This document shows, piece after piece, positions 1 to 7,898 of a stretch of 15,217 nucleotides of DNA. Every line of letters begins with the position of its first letter. The first letter of the stretch is position 1. The position numbers and the translations under genes are program-made. A model generated the notes under the pieces. It saw nothing but the letters and a program-made list of their open reading frames with translations, was not told the origin of the DNA and ran no database searches. Source of the DNA: an uncultured Sulfurovum sp. (lineage in GTDB: Bacteria > Campylobacterota > Campylobacteria > Campylobacterales > Sulfurovaceae); the NCBI GenBank assembly GCA_947311605.1, contig CAMZLC010000085.1, forward strand, positions 1 to 15,217. Direction: 5' to 3'.

Positions 1-2
1 CT

Positions 3-248
3 ACTACTATTGTACGCACTGTCAAACTCCCACCAAAACCCTGCGATGAGGCCCCCAAACGATTTGCTACATATCTTGGTCTCACCTTCATGGTTTTTAT
101 TATACTGCTTCTTCTGCTCCCTTTCACATTCTCTGCAAGAGTGCTTATCACCGGACTCATGATATGTGCCGCCCTGGAAGCATTTTTTGACTACTGTGTA
201 GGATGCAAGATATACCACTATACCCTCTATCTCAAGAGATACCTATGA
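3..248 (+). CDS. DUF4395 family membrane protein, C-terminal part
   Basis: The reading frame is open from the left edge and stops at TGA 246-248, giving about 81 residues of the C-terminus. It contains two hydrophobic stretches (LGLTFMVFIILLLLLPFTF and VLITGLMICAALEAFF) separated by a short SAR turn, then the motif DYCVGCKIY near the end. A CxGCKxY ending after paired membrane helices is the hallmark I associate with DUF4395 proteins, which are integral membrane proteins of unknown function. The stop overlaps the ATG of the Rrf2 gene (ATGA), so the two are probably translationally coupled. The start and any N-terminal domain lie outside the window. Family assignment is from recall of the motif; function is unknown. 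Confidence 0.75.
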   Translation, partial: TTIVRTVKLPPKPCDEAPKRFATYLGLTFMVFIILLLLLPFTFSARVLITGLMICAALEAFFDYCVGCKIYHYTLYLKRYL

Positions 249-676
249 TCAGCATATCCAGAAAAACCATCTATGGGGTCGCCGCCCTGTACCAACTGAG
301 TCTACAAAAAAAAGATGCACAGCTGAGCATCAAAGAGATTGCCATGTACGCCAATACCCCACAAAGATTTTTAGAGCAGATACTGCTGGAGCTCAAAAAA
401 CATGGCATCCTCAAAAGCACCAAGGGCATACATGGCGGATACAGCCTGCTAAAGCCTCTGGACAAGATCACACTCAAAGAGATCGTGTTGATTCTGGAAA
501 ACAGTATAGATCCAGCACCCTGCAAAACAGGCAACCCCGTACTCGATCACTTTTGGAAAGAGAGACACCGCGAAGCGATGCACACAATGGATATCCTGCT
601 AAGCCAGCTTGACGGCCACCATGTCGATCCTACAACTATTCATGAAGAAAAAAGAGAGACACCTTATGAAATATGA
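245..676 (+). CDS. Rrf2 family transcriptional regulator (CymR-like, single cysteine)
   Basis: This 143-residue protein is the usual Rrf2 length. The N-terminus MISISRKTIYGVAALYQL is the typical first helix, followed by the winged helix (residues ~27-70) with SIKEIAMYANTPQRFLEQIL and the wing KGIHGGYSLLKP. Family members bind DNA as dimers; IscR and NsrR use three cysteines to hold an Fe-S cluster. Only one cysteine is present here (C93, in APCKTGNP), so an Fe-S cluster is unlikely and a CymR-like protein-partner or other sensing mode fits better. The ATG at 245 overlaps the upstream stop; an in-frame ATG at 203 lies within the DUF4395 gene and would add a non-homologous tail. The downstream PLP sulfur enzyme overlaps its end by 11 bases, so control of cysteine/methionine metabolism is a reasonable inference. 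Confidence 0.88.
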   Translation: MISISRKTIYGVAALYQLSLQKKDAQLSIKEIAMYANTPQRFLEQILLELKKHGILKSTKGIHGGYSLLKPLDKITLKEIVLILENSIDPAPCKTGNPVLDHFWKERHREAMHTMDILLSQLDGHHVDPTTIHEEKRETPYEI

Positions 677-1916
677 TGATTTCAACACACTGTTGGTACA
701 CAGTACAGGCTCAAGGACAAGGGCTATCGCGCCTGCCATTGTCCCCTCTGCAGCTTTCGGCTACGAGAGCCCTCAAGAAGCAGAAGCCATATTTTCCGGG
801 GAACTACCGCATCCTCTCTATGCGAGAGTGGGCAGCCCCACGGTAACACAGCTAGAAAACACTGTAGCACGCATAGAGGGAGGTATTGGTGCCATCGCTA
901 CCTCCTCCGGCATGGGAGCACTCTCCATGGCCTTGACAGCCTTTTTGGGTGTAGGGGATGAAGTGTTGTGTATAGGTGGTTTCTTCGGAGGCACCTATAC
1001 CCTGGTCAATGAGACGATGAGGCGCTTTGGTATCCATAGTCACTTTTGTGCTCTGGATGATTTTTCCCAGATAGAAAAAAGGCTTCAGGGAACTGTCAAA
1101 ATGGTGCTGATAGAAAGTGTGGGCAATCCCAGCCTCCAACTGCCTGATCTTCCAAGGATCATTCAGCTATGCAATCGATACAACACACTCCTGCTTGTTG
1201 ACAATACGGTCACTCCATTGACCACAAGACCCTTGGAGATGGGTGCAGATATTGTCGTACACTCCAGCACCAAAGCAATGAGTGGGCATAGCGCGGCACT
1301 AGGAGGTGTAGCGGTATTGAGGGCAACCAAGACAGAAAATGAAAAACTTAGAGACCCAAAATACAAAGATCTGCATCCTCTCCTGAAAAAAATGGGAGAA
1401 AAGTCTATGATAGCCATATGCAAAAAGCGAGCCCTTCGGGATATAGGGATGAGTGCCAATGCTTTTGCTGCCTTCTTGACTATGCTTGGGCTGGAGACAT
1501 TGGCTCTGAGATTAGAGAGGATCACCCAGTCAGTTGTCACTGTTGCGCAGGCACTGCACGAACAGCTTCCGCCTGATATCCAGGTCCTACACCCCTCTCT
1601 GGCAAACCATCCTGACCATCAGCGGTATCTTTCAGACTACACAGAGGGGTGTGGCTCCATACTCACACTCGAATGTGGGAGCAGAGAGCGAGCCTTTGCC
1701 CTGTTGGAGCACCTAGAATTGGTGATACAGACTGCCAATATAGGAGATAACCGCACACTGGCACTGCATATGGCAAGTACCATCTACAGAGAGTTTGACC
1801 CCGACACACGTACATGCCTGGGCGTCACAGAGGGGCTTGTCAGGGTCTCTGTGGGTCTGGAAAATCCACAAGCGATCATTGATGATTTTGTCAAAGCTGC
1901 AACAGTTTCTGCCTAA
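666..1916 (+). CDS. Cys/Met metabolism PLP-dependent enzyme (O-acetylhomoserine sulfhydrylase/gamma-lyase type)
   Basis: A 416-residue protein of the trans-sulfuration enzyme family (fold type I PLP enzymes). Landmarks: YARVGSPTV (Y52, R54; the usual form is YxRxxNPT), EGGIGAIATSSGMGAL at 71-86, LLLVDNTVTPL with the PLP-ring aspartate D179, and SSTKAMSGHSAALGG with the Schiff-base lysine K203. The family makes or breaks C-S bonds in homoserine esters, cystathionine, homocysteine or methionine; substrate cannot be read from sequence, though the overall look is closest to MetY-type sulfhydrylases. The usual YGGTY segment is FFGGTY here, so the PLP-stacking tyrosine is F107. The ATG at 666 has AGAGAG 8-13 bases upstream; upstream ATGs at 609 and 642 lie in the Rrf2 gene. 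It is co-oriented and overlapping with the regulator. Confidence 0.85.
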   Translation: MKYDDFNTLLVHSTGSRTRAIAPAIVPSAAFGYESPQEAEAIFSGELPHPLYARVGSPTVTQLENTVARIEGGIGAIATSSGMGALSMALTAFLGVGDEVLCIGGFFGGTYTLVNETMRRFGIHSHFCALDDFSQIEKRLQGTVKMVLIESVGNPSLQLPDLPRIIQLCNRYNTLLLVDNTVTPLTTRPLEMGADIVVHSSTKAMSGHSAALGGVAVLRATKTENEKLRDPKYKDLHPLLKKMGEKSMIAICKKRALRDIGMSANAFAAFLTMLGLETLALRLERITQSVVTVAQALHEQLPPDIQVLHPSLANHPDHQRYLSDYTEGCGSILTLECGSRERAFALLEHLELVIQTANIGDNRTLALHMASTIYREFDPDTRTCLGVTEGLVRVSVGLENPQAIIDDFVKAATVSA

Positions 1917-1970
1917 AATCAGCTGGTGCTTTAGGGGCCATGAGGATCATAGGTTTTTCATATATGCACT

Positions 1971-2002
1971 AAAAAAGAAAGAAATTGTCTCACAAGTGGA
2001 GA
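1971..2002 (-). terminator. Weak candidate terminator after ftsZ
   Basis: Read on the minus strand, a short 4-bp stem (TCTC/GAGA, plus-strand 1988-1991 and 1999-2002) is followed by a T-rich stretch (complement of 1971-1986). The position, between the convergent ends of the PLP gene and ftsZ, is right, but the stem is short. A second small hairpin, CCCCAGAGGGG at 2017-2027, has no T tract. Nothing stronger was seen in the 128-base gap. Confidence 0.22.
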
Positions 2003-2044
2003 TGGGCAATACATGACCCCAGAGGGGAGGATCAAAAGAGGAGA

Positions 2045-3247
2045 TTAGTCCATCTGCTTGCGCAGGAAGGTAGGCACCTCAAGAATGTCTTCATTTTCAC
2101 TTTCGTAGCCACCCACCACTCTTCTTGTTTGCATTGTCGAAGGCTTTGGTGTAGTCACATTTCCTCGCATGCCGGAGAGGAGATCGCCTGCTTTTTTAGC
2201 TTTTTCTGCCTCTTCTGTCGCTACATTTTCGTTGTTACTAAACCCTGTCGCTACGATCGTGATCTTCACTTCATCTATTGCCATATTGCTATTGGTTGTG
2301 GTACCGAAAATCACATTGGCATCTTCATGGGCATGGTCCTCGATCGTCTCCATCGCTTCTGAGATCTGGAGGATAGGATAGTCAGGATGGATATGAAAGT
2401 GCACCAGCACACCCATGGCACCATTGATGGAAATATTGTCAAGCAGCGGAGAGTCGATCGCCGCCTTGGCAGCGTCATAGGCTGCATTGGCACCCTCACT
2501 CTTGCCTGAGCCCATCAGCGCAAGTCCTCTGTGACTCATTACTGTTTTAACATCAGCAAAGTCCAGGTTGATATCGTTGGGGCCATGAGAAAGAATGACA
2601 TTGGAGATACCGGAAACCGCTTGGGAGAGTACATCATCAACCAGACGAAAGCTCTCCTTGACACCAAGGTTTTTTTCTACGATGGAGAGGAGCTTTTCGT
2701 TGGGGATAATCACAATAGAGTCGCTCTCTCTTTTCAATTCCTCCAAGCCTTCTTTTGAAAGTCTCGTACGCTTACGTCCTTCAAATTTGAAAGGACTGGT
2801 CACTACTGAAACAGTCAAGGCACCCACCTCTTTGGCAGCTTGTGCCACGATAGGAGCAGCACCTGTACCGGTACCGCCGCCCATACCTGCAGAGATAAAT
2901 ACAATATCCGCACCCGCAAGCATCTCCTTGATATCATCAAAGCTCTCCAAGGCGGCTTCTCTACCCTTCTCCGGCACCATACCGGCCCCCAGCCCTCTGG
3001 TGGCATTCAATCCCAGCTGAAGTTTCGCAGGCGCCAAAGAGGAGTCCAGTGCCTGCGCATCAGTATTGGCAACTATGAGGTCAATGCCGGTAAGGCCTTC
3101 ATTGATCATATGATTGATCATATTTCCACCCCCTCCACCAATACCAATTGCCTTGATCTTTGCGCCTGCAGCGGTCACTACTGATTCTATCACGATTTCA
3201 TCTTCTATGATTTCGACCTCTACGCCAAAATTATCTAATTCATTCAT
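2045..3247 (-). CDS. ftsZ: Cell division protein FtsZ
   Basis: A 400-residue tubulin-like GTPase that polymerises into the Z-ring at midcell and recruits the divisome. Seen in order: an N-terminal acidic extension of about 27 residues ahead of the core, GIGGGGGNMINHMI (36-48), IVANTDAQAL, the T3 region GAGMVPEKGREAA, the tubulin signature GGGTGTG (123-129), and at the end a short variable linker followed by the conserved C-terminal peptide EVPTFLRKQMD, which binds FtsA and other partners. Length and all motifs are normal. The ATG at 3247 has AAGGGGG about 6 bases upstream. It follows ftsA by 13 bases and is surely co-transcribed with it. Confidence 0.98.
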   Translation of the reverse strand: MNELDNFGVEVEIIEDEIVIESVVTAAGAKIKAIGIGGGGGNMINHMINEGLTGIDLIVANTDAQALDSSLAPAKLQLGLNATRGLGAGMVPEKGREAALESFDDIKEMLAGADIVFISAGMGGGTGTGAAPIVAQAAKEVGALTVSVVTSPFKFEGRKRTRLSKEGLEELKRESDSIVIIPNEKLLSIVEKNLGVKESFRLVDDVLSQAVSGISNVILSHGPNDINLDFADVKTVMSHRGLALMGSGKSEGANAAYDAAKAAIDSPLLDNISINGAMGVLVHFHIHPDYPILQISEAMETIEDHAHEDANVIFGTTTNSNMAIDEVKITIVATGFSNNENVATEEAEKAKKAGDLLSGMRGNVTTPKPSTMQTRRVVGGYESENEDILEVPTFLRKQMD

Positions 3248-3260
3248 CTCATCCCCCTTT

Positions 3261-4667
3261 TTAAAATAACTGCTTTGCCCAGTTTGTAATTTTGCTCATG
3301 ATGCTTCCCTCTTTTCTGTCTGGTCTTGGTAGATCGTCGAATGAAAATGTATCACTATCTTCATTCCCGTGTAGATCTTTTAGTACCTTGTTGCCTACAC
3401 CTTTTTCTCTTCGCTCCTTCTTCATCCTGTCCTTCACCATGGATTCATCATCAAGTTTAATATCCCCAAGCCCGATCTCAGGTGTATCGCTTTTGGAATG
3501 CAACATATTTTTTTCATTGTCTATCTCGTACTCAGTGTGACCACCCGTTTGATACAGCAATAAACCTATAACTGTAGAGAAGGCAGGATCTCTCAGCTCC
3601 TCGATCAATCCCCCTATATTTTTAGGATACCCTACTCTTACAGGACTGTTTCTAAAGATCGCCTGCGCCAGCTCCCTGATGCCTTTGAGCTTAGTCATGC
3701 CACCCGTCAACACAATACCGGCACCGATCTGTTCACCCAAAGCACTCTTGTCTATAGAGTTGGCTAGAATGGAGAGCGATTCTTCTACGCGAGCCATGAT
3801 GACATTGTGTACCATTTCCAGCGAGATGCTGTTGCGACTCTCCTCATCACCAATCACTGGCAATTCAATCACCTCGTGAGAACCGTTGACAAGATTGCCA
3901 TGGCGCACCTTGACATTCTCTGCGATCTGGAGAGGTGTATGCAAAGCCATAGAAAGATCATTCGTAATATGGTTGGAGCCGACACCCAGAAAGCTGTTGT
4001 AGCGTATCGAATTGCCGACATGAATGATCAGGTTGCTAGTCTGGCCACCCATATCTATCAAGGCAACACCCAGCTCTTTTTCATCGTCCTGCAATACGGC
4101 GATAGAGGAGGCGTAGCTGTTCAACACAATACCCTCTATCTCCAGACCAGCTGATCTCACTGTTTTTTTGAGGTTGCTCAGGCTGGTTTTCTGTGTCAGT
4201 ATGATATTGGCATCTACCTCCAGACGGCTGGCATTCATACCATAAGGGTCCTCTATAAAATCCTGCTCATCCACCCTAAAGTTATAGGGAAGCACATGGA
4301 TCACCTCATACTCATTGGGAATATTGGCATTATAGAGTGCTGTTTCCATCAAACGATTGATCTCTTTGGTGGAGATGTCTTTCTGGGGAATATTGACAAC
4401 GCCTGTCGAGCTCATACTTTTTGCATAGGCGTTAGAGATGGAGACTGTCGCAGTAGAAATATTGTTGCCTGCAATTCTTCTGGCATCATTGAGTGCCTTG
4501 CGAATAGACTTGGAGGCCAGTTCTATATTGGTGATGATACCTTTTTTTACCCCTTGGGATTTTGCGATACCATGACCAATGATCTGAATATCATCACCAG
4601 ATACTTCAGCTATGACTGCACAAATCTTTGTCGAACCAATGTCAATAGCTAAAACTGGTTTATTCAA
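3261..4667 (-). CDS. ftsA: Cell division protein FtsA
   Basis: A 468-residue actin-family ATPase that tethers FtsZ to the inner membrane. Visible motifs: phosphate-1 AIDIGSTK (7-14), phosphate-2 LIDMGGQTSNL (203-213) and the adenosine motif IVLTGGMTKLKG (318-329). Between them is the extra 1C/SHS2 subdomain (roughly 85-160). After residue ~375 a charged linker of about 80 residues leads to a C-terminal amphipathic helix, SKITNWAKQLF, the expected membrane-targeting sequence. The start codon is TTG at 4665-4667, chosen because MNKPVLAIDIGSTK is the conserved N-terminus and AAAGGGAT lies about 7 bases upstream. It begins one base after the stop of the ppiD-like gene, so translational coupling is likely. 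E. coli FtsA is about 420 residues; the surplus is mostly the linker. Confidence 0.97.
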   Translation of the reverse strand: MNKPVLAIDIGSTKICAVIAEVSGDDIQIIGHGIAKSQGVKKGIITNIELASKSIRKALNDARRIAGNNISTATVSISNAYAKSMSSTGVVNIPQKDISTKEINRLMETALYNANIPNEYEVIHVLPYNFRVDEQDFIEDPYGMNASRLEVDANIILTQKTSLSNLKKTVRSAGLEIEGIVLNSYASSIAVLQDDEKELGVALIDMGGQTSNLIIHVGNSIRYNSFLGVGSNHITNDLSMALHTPLQIAENVKVRHGNLVNGSHEVIELPVIGDEESRNSISLEMVHNVIMARVEESLSILANSIDKSALGEQIGAGIVLTGGMTKLKGIRELAQAIFRNSPVRVGYPKNIGGLIEELRDPAFSTVIGLLLYQTGGHTEYEIDNEKNMLHSKSDTPEIGLGDIKLDDESMVKDRMKKERREKGVGNKVLKDLHGNEDSDTFSFDDLPRPDRKEGSIMSKITNWAKQLF

Positions 4668-4668
4668 A

Positions 4669-6138
4669 TCAAATCCCTTTTACATACTTTTGGGTAGGAT
4701 ACTGTTTGCTGAGTGCTTTAAAGAGATTAGACTCGAAGACATTTTTCTTGATCTGATTGGCATTTCCTTCAACCATTTTCGAGAGATTGCTGTCAACTTT
4801 ATCCATCTTCTGCTCTGTCACTTTGTAGACAACTACATTATCCGACACTGTAATCATACCTTTTTTAACTGAAGATGTAAAGAGTTTTTGTAAAAACTGT
4901 AAAGTTTCTTGTTGACTGAGTGGTGCCATCTTGTCAAATTTTTGCATAGTCATCCAGTTTGTAGTGGCGAGATTCTCGTGTTCAATATTTTTCAACACTT
5001 CTTTTGATTTTGCCTCCAAGAGTTCATTTTTCTTTTGGGCTGTCAATACTTTTGTGACTTCGCTCTTTGCCTCTTCAAACTCTTTTTCTTTTGGCTCCAC
5101 AACATGTAGTAACTTGACCGTGGCATACTTCACGCCTACTACCTTTGGCTTGACAACATCACCCGTTTTTGCCTGGGTAATTTCTGACCACAATGCAGGA
5201 CTAAGCTCCGGACTATTCTCGGCTAACACTTTGGTCTCTGTGGCCTTGGTCTCTCCCTTTTTAAATGCCACATATGCTTTTAGTGCCTCTTTTTTTGTTT
5301 TCTTGATTTTATAATCCTGCGTCACCATGGATTTGGCCTGCTCAAAAGTAAACTGCTTTCCATCTGCTCCTACATAGTTGTAGCTGTTTTTATCGTAGAA
5401 GTCACGCAGTGCCTTCTCATCCACATTGGCCTTGGCGCTGTCTGTCCATACAATTTCCACCTCATACATGCGTGGTGTCATATAGCTACTCTTGGACGCC
5501 TCCCAAAAGCTTTTGAGTGCTGCATCATCCAGTTTGACCTCCAACTCTGCAGGTCGAATCACCTTGTAGGCTACTTTGTCTGCTATACTCAATGCAGATG
5601 CTAAGATATTTGTTTCAAAGGGAAGTGCCTTGCTCCCTAGCAACCTGATGAGTTTTTGAACGGTCAACTCATCGCTCAATACAGATTCAAAGGTTTTGGC
5701 TTTGAGCCTTCTTCCTTGGAGGTAGGTTCGATAGATTATTTTACTGAACTTTCCATTCTTCTGAAAGCCCTTGATCGAAGCCACATATTCACCCAATTCC
5801 TTATCAGAAACCACGATACCATAGCTTTTGGCAAGACTGAGCAACCGTGCCTGTGAGGCTAGAGAGTCAAAAGCCTGTTTCAGCAACCCCATCTCTTTGG
5901 CTTTGGCTTCATCAAATTTTCCCTTGAGCAACTCATTATATTGATTGTACAAGTTCTGATACGTCATATCAAATCTTTCTTGCGTGATCTCTATATCACC
6001 TACTTTTCCCAGCGCACTTGCTTTTGAGCCGTACTGGTAACTACCCCAACCTACAAAACCCGCACCAATAAATGCGATGGTGGCTATCCAAATGGTAATA
6101 ATCAAGTATTTGTTGTGTTTCTGCATCCATGAAATCAT
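4669..6138 (-). CDS. PpiD/SurA-like membrane-anchored periplasmic chaperone
   Basis: A 489-residue protein with a short cytoplasmic N-terminus, one membrane helix (residues ~11-31) and a long periplasmic part. Residues ~40-215 look like the SurA/PpiD N-terminal chaperone region (GKVGDIEITQERFDMTYQNL, then alternating helices with SDKELGEYVASIKGFQKNGK). The region at ~220-375 occupies the place of the parvulin domain but is degenerate: I see a trace of the fold in TGDVVKPKVVGVKYATVKLL, without the usual glycine-rich GGDLGW-type core. PpiD assists folding of secreted proteins near the Sec translocon. At 489 residues it is shorter than E. coli PpiD (623). It heads the ftsA-ftsZ operon, an order I recall from other Campylobacterota. 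GAAGG lies ~10 bases before the ATG. Isomerase activity is doubtful. Confidence 0.82.
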   Translation of the reverse strand: MISWMQKHNKYLIITIWIATIAFIGAGFVGWGSYQYGSKASALGKVGDIEITQERFDMTYQNLYNQYNELLKGKFDEAKAKEMGLLKQAFDSLASQARLLSLAKSYGIVVSDKELGEYVASIKGFQKNGKFSKIIYRTYLQGRRLKAKTFESVLSDELTVQKLIRLLGSKALPFETNILASALSIADKVAYKVIRPAELEVKLDDAALKSFWEASKSSYMTPRMYEVEIVWTDSAKANVDEKALRDFYDKNSYNYVGADGKQFTFEQAKSMVTQDYKIKKTKKEALKAYVAFKKGETKATETKVLAENSPELSPALWSEITQAKTGDVVKPKVVGVKYATVKLLHVVEPKEKEFEEAKSEVTKVLTAQKKNELLEAKSKEVLKNIEHENLATTNWMTMQKFDKMAPLSQQETLQFLQKLFTSSVKKGMITVSDNVVVYKVTEQKMDKVDSNLSKMVEGNANQIKKNVFESNLFKALSKQYPTQKYVKGI

Positions 6139-6169
6139 CTCTAACTGCCTTCAGTGTAATTTTGTGCAT

Positions 6170-6175
6170 ATTCTA
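6170..6175 (-). promoter_or_regulatory. Possible -10 element for the ppiD-like/ftsA/ftsZ operon
   Basis: Minus-strand TAGAAT lies about 31 bases before the ATG of the ppiD-like gene, leaving a leader of roughly 25 bases that carries the GAAGG ribosome binding site. No convincing -35 box is present, which is common in Campylobacterota. The call rests on position and a 5/6 match only. Confidence 0.28.
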
Positions 6176-6204
6176 TTCAACTTGTGGTTAAAACTGGGTT
6201 ATAG

Positions 6205-6275
6205 AGAAAGTGAGCCCAAGCACGGGTCAGGTCAGCAAGGGGATAGCAGCGAACCTCTCCTTGGTTGGTATCAAG
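6205..6275 (+). ncRNA. Structured RNA candidate with SRP RNA (4.5S)-like core
   Basis: The intergenic gap contains GGGTCAGGTC (6224-6233) and AGCAGC (6245-6250), the two conserved sides of the SRP RNA helix-8 internal loop, in the right order and spacing class. They are enclosed by GG/CC and a CCAAG (6216-6220) / CTTGG (6260-6264) stem. A plus-strand TTATAG at 6199-6204 could be a -10 box. Against it: the normal GGAA-capped apical stem is not visible (11 bases between the conserved sides, not 8), and an alternative 8-bp hairpin CAAGGGGA/TCTCCTTG (6235-6242 / 6255-6262) competes. Ends are approximate. It may instead be another small RNA or a structured element of the gap. Confidence 0.4.
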
Positions 6276-6289
6276 GATAAAGCATTGTA

Positions 6290-7882
6290 TTATTTGAAAA
6301 AGCTGCTAAGTATGCCCTTTTTTCTTGAGAAACGCTCTGCATGCTTCTGCGCTCTTTCCACGCCCATTTCAGCCGCCTCTTCATAGAGGAGCTGTGCAGT
6401 TTTTTTGTCTTTTTTGATACCGTATCCATATTCGTACAACTGTGCCAAGTCGCAGATGGCTTCAGGATAGTCATGCTCTGCCAGTCTGTTAATTTGAGTG
6501 AAAGACTCGGGATAGTCTACCTTGAGTACCTCTCCCTTGAAAAGCTCTCTTGCCAGAAGCAACTGGGCATATTTGGACTCACTGGCAGCTGCCAGTAGGA
6601 GCATTTGTGCCGCTTCGGCCTTATGGCCTTCTGCCTTTTTCTCTTGAAAGAAGAGGATAGCATCTCGAATATCATTTTCCGTATACCCCTCTGTGGCTAC
6701 TTGCTTCAGCAATACCTTCACCTCATCGATAATAGCACCTTCATCCTCCTCAACCTGAGGGAACTGATGACGCATATTACGAAATTTCTGATCAATATAG
6801 GAGATCGGAGAATAACGCCTGTTTTCTTTTGTGTAGTCCTCTTTGCGCTTGGCCTTGAGTTCAGCCTTGTTTTCCTCCAGTGCAAGCCCATGCTTTTCTG
6901 GGATGTCAACTTCCTTGACAATAGGAGAAACGGACAAAGGAGCCGCTTCTGGCATTGGATTCTGAATGGGGGCTTGGTCTGCTGATACTGCTTCTGTATG
7001 CGCCGCTTCTTCTGTCGGGACATCTGCATCTTTCGCTATATCCAACGAGGGTGTTTCAACAGACAAGATTTCCGCTTCTGGATTCTTTGCCTCAGCTGCT
7101 ATATCTTCCACCATTTCCGTCTCGGCAAAGCGCTCATGTACTTCATTAATATTCTCTATGACCTCTGTGGCTATCTCAGAGGCTTTCTCTTCTGGCACTG
7201 TTTCCGGTACCTCTTCCTCCATGCTCTCCTTTACCACTTCAGAGACACTTTCGGGCTCTTTAGGTTCAGGTAATTCTGGTTCCACTGGAGGCTTCAGCTC
7301 AGAGACATGCTCTTCCATAGGCTCAGATACAACACTGGCTGCTATAACCTTACCCTCCATATCTGAAAGCAGCTCTTCCTTGCTCTCCTCAAAAGGTTTC
7401 ATCGTTTTGTTTTCAGCTCTGTTTTTGTACCTATCAAGGTAAGCTTCGTTTTTCTCCACTTCCTTCTTGGCCTGCGTAATATACGTTTCAGCCGCACGTG
7501 CTGGCTCATGATGGGTCACTGTCTCCCCAGCACTCTCTTCGGTCATTCTCAACATATCATCCAGATTAATCGTTTTATTGGGCTGGGATTGCATCATGTC
7601 AAAGAGATTTTGTGCCTCTGCTACCTGCTGTGCCTTGCGCTTCTTTGGCACAGGTGCCGCGGAAGGCTCATTGAAAAAACTGTCATCCAGTGAGTTGACA
7701 TAGCCTTTCATTAAATAAAGTGCTTGTCTGTAATTTTTACTCTCCAGCAATGATATGATCTCATTGAGATCCTCGTCAAGGCTTAAGTCTCTAAGTTTTT
7801 TGGCCTGCACGGACACCGTCTCATGGTCCGCCATTTTGACGGCAAGGCGCACAATTTCAAATCTCGTTGTTATCTCTTCCAT
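6290..7882 (-). CDS. Sel1-repeat protein with long acidic central region
   Basis: A 530-residue protein with no signal peptide or membrane helix, so probably cytoplasmic. Residues 1-65 are helical (MEEITTRFEIVRLAVKMADH...), the middle (~75-350) is low-complexity, rich in Glu, Pro, Ala and Val, and likely disordered. The C-terminal ~150 residues form helical hairpins ending in Sel1-like repeats: YPEAICDLAQLYEYGYG followed by KDKKTAQLLYEEAAEMGVERAQ. Sel1 repeats are protein-protein interaction surfaces. ATG at 7882 is preferred because GGAGAG sits just before it; a TTG five codons upstream lacks a binding site. It lies between the aldolase-like gene and the division operon on the same strand. 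A scaffold role is plausible, but I do not recognise a named family for the full protein. Confidence 0.75.
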   Translation of the reverse strand: MEEITTRFEIVRLAVKMADHETVSVQAKKLRDLSLDEDLNEIISLLESKNYRQALYLMKGYVNSLDDSFFNEPSAAPVPKKRKAQQVAEAQNLFDMMQSQPNKTINLDDMLRMTEESAGETVTHHEPARAAETYITQAKKEVEKNEAYLDRYKNRAENKTMKPFEESKEELLSDMEGKVIAASVVSEPMEEHVSELKPPVEPELPEPKEPESVSEVVKESMEEEVPETVPEEKASEIATEVIENINEVHERFAETEMVEDIAAEAKNPEAEILSVETPSLDIAKDADVPTEEAAHTEAVSADQAPIQNPMPEAAPLSVSPIVKEVDIPEKHGLALEENKAELKAKRKEDYTKENRRYSPISYIDQKFRNMRHQFPQVEEDEGAIIDEVKVLLKQVATEGYTENDIRDAILFFQEKKAEGHKAEAAQMLLLAAASESKYAQLLLARELFKGEVLKVDYPESFTQINRLAEHDYPEAICDLAQLYEYGYGIKKDKKTAQLLYEEAAEMGVERAQKHAERFSRKKGILSSFFK

Positions 7883-7898
7883 GTACTCTCCATACAAT

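Noticed and set aside
2017..2027. CCCCAGAGGGG hairpin between the PLP gene and ftsZ as a terminator
   Set aside because: Only a 4-bp stem with a 3-base loop and no T tract on either strand.
2595..3020. Plus-strand 141-codon frame inside ftsZ
   Set aside because: Antisense to the most conserved region of FtsZ and proline/serine-rich without a recognisable fold.
6966..7442. Plus-strand 158-codon Ser/Thr/Gly-rich frame
   Set aside because: It is the mirror of the Glu/Pro-rich part of the Sel1 protein; the serine-rich composition follows from reading GAA/GAG codons backwards.
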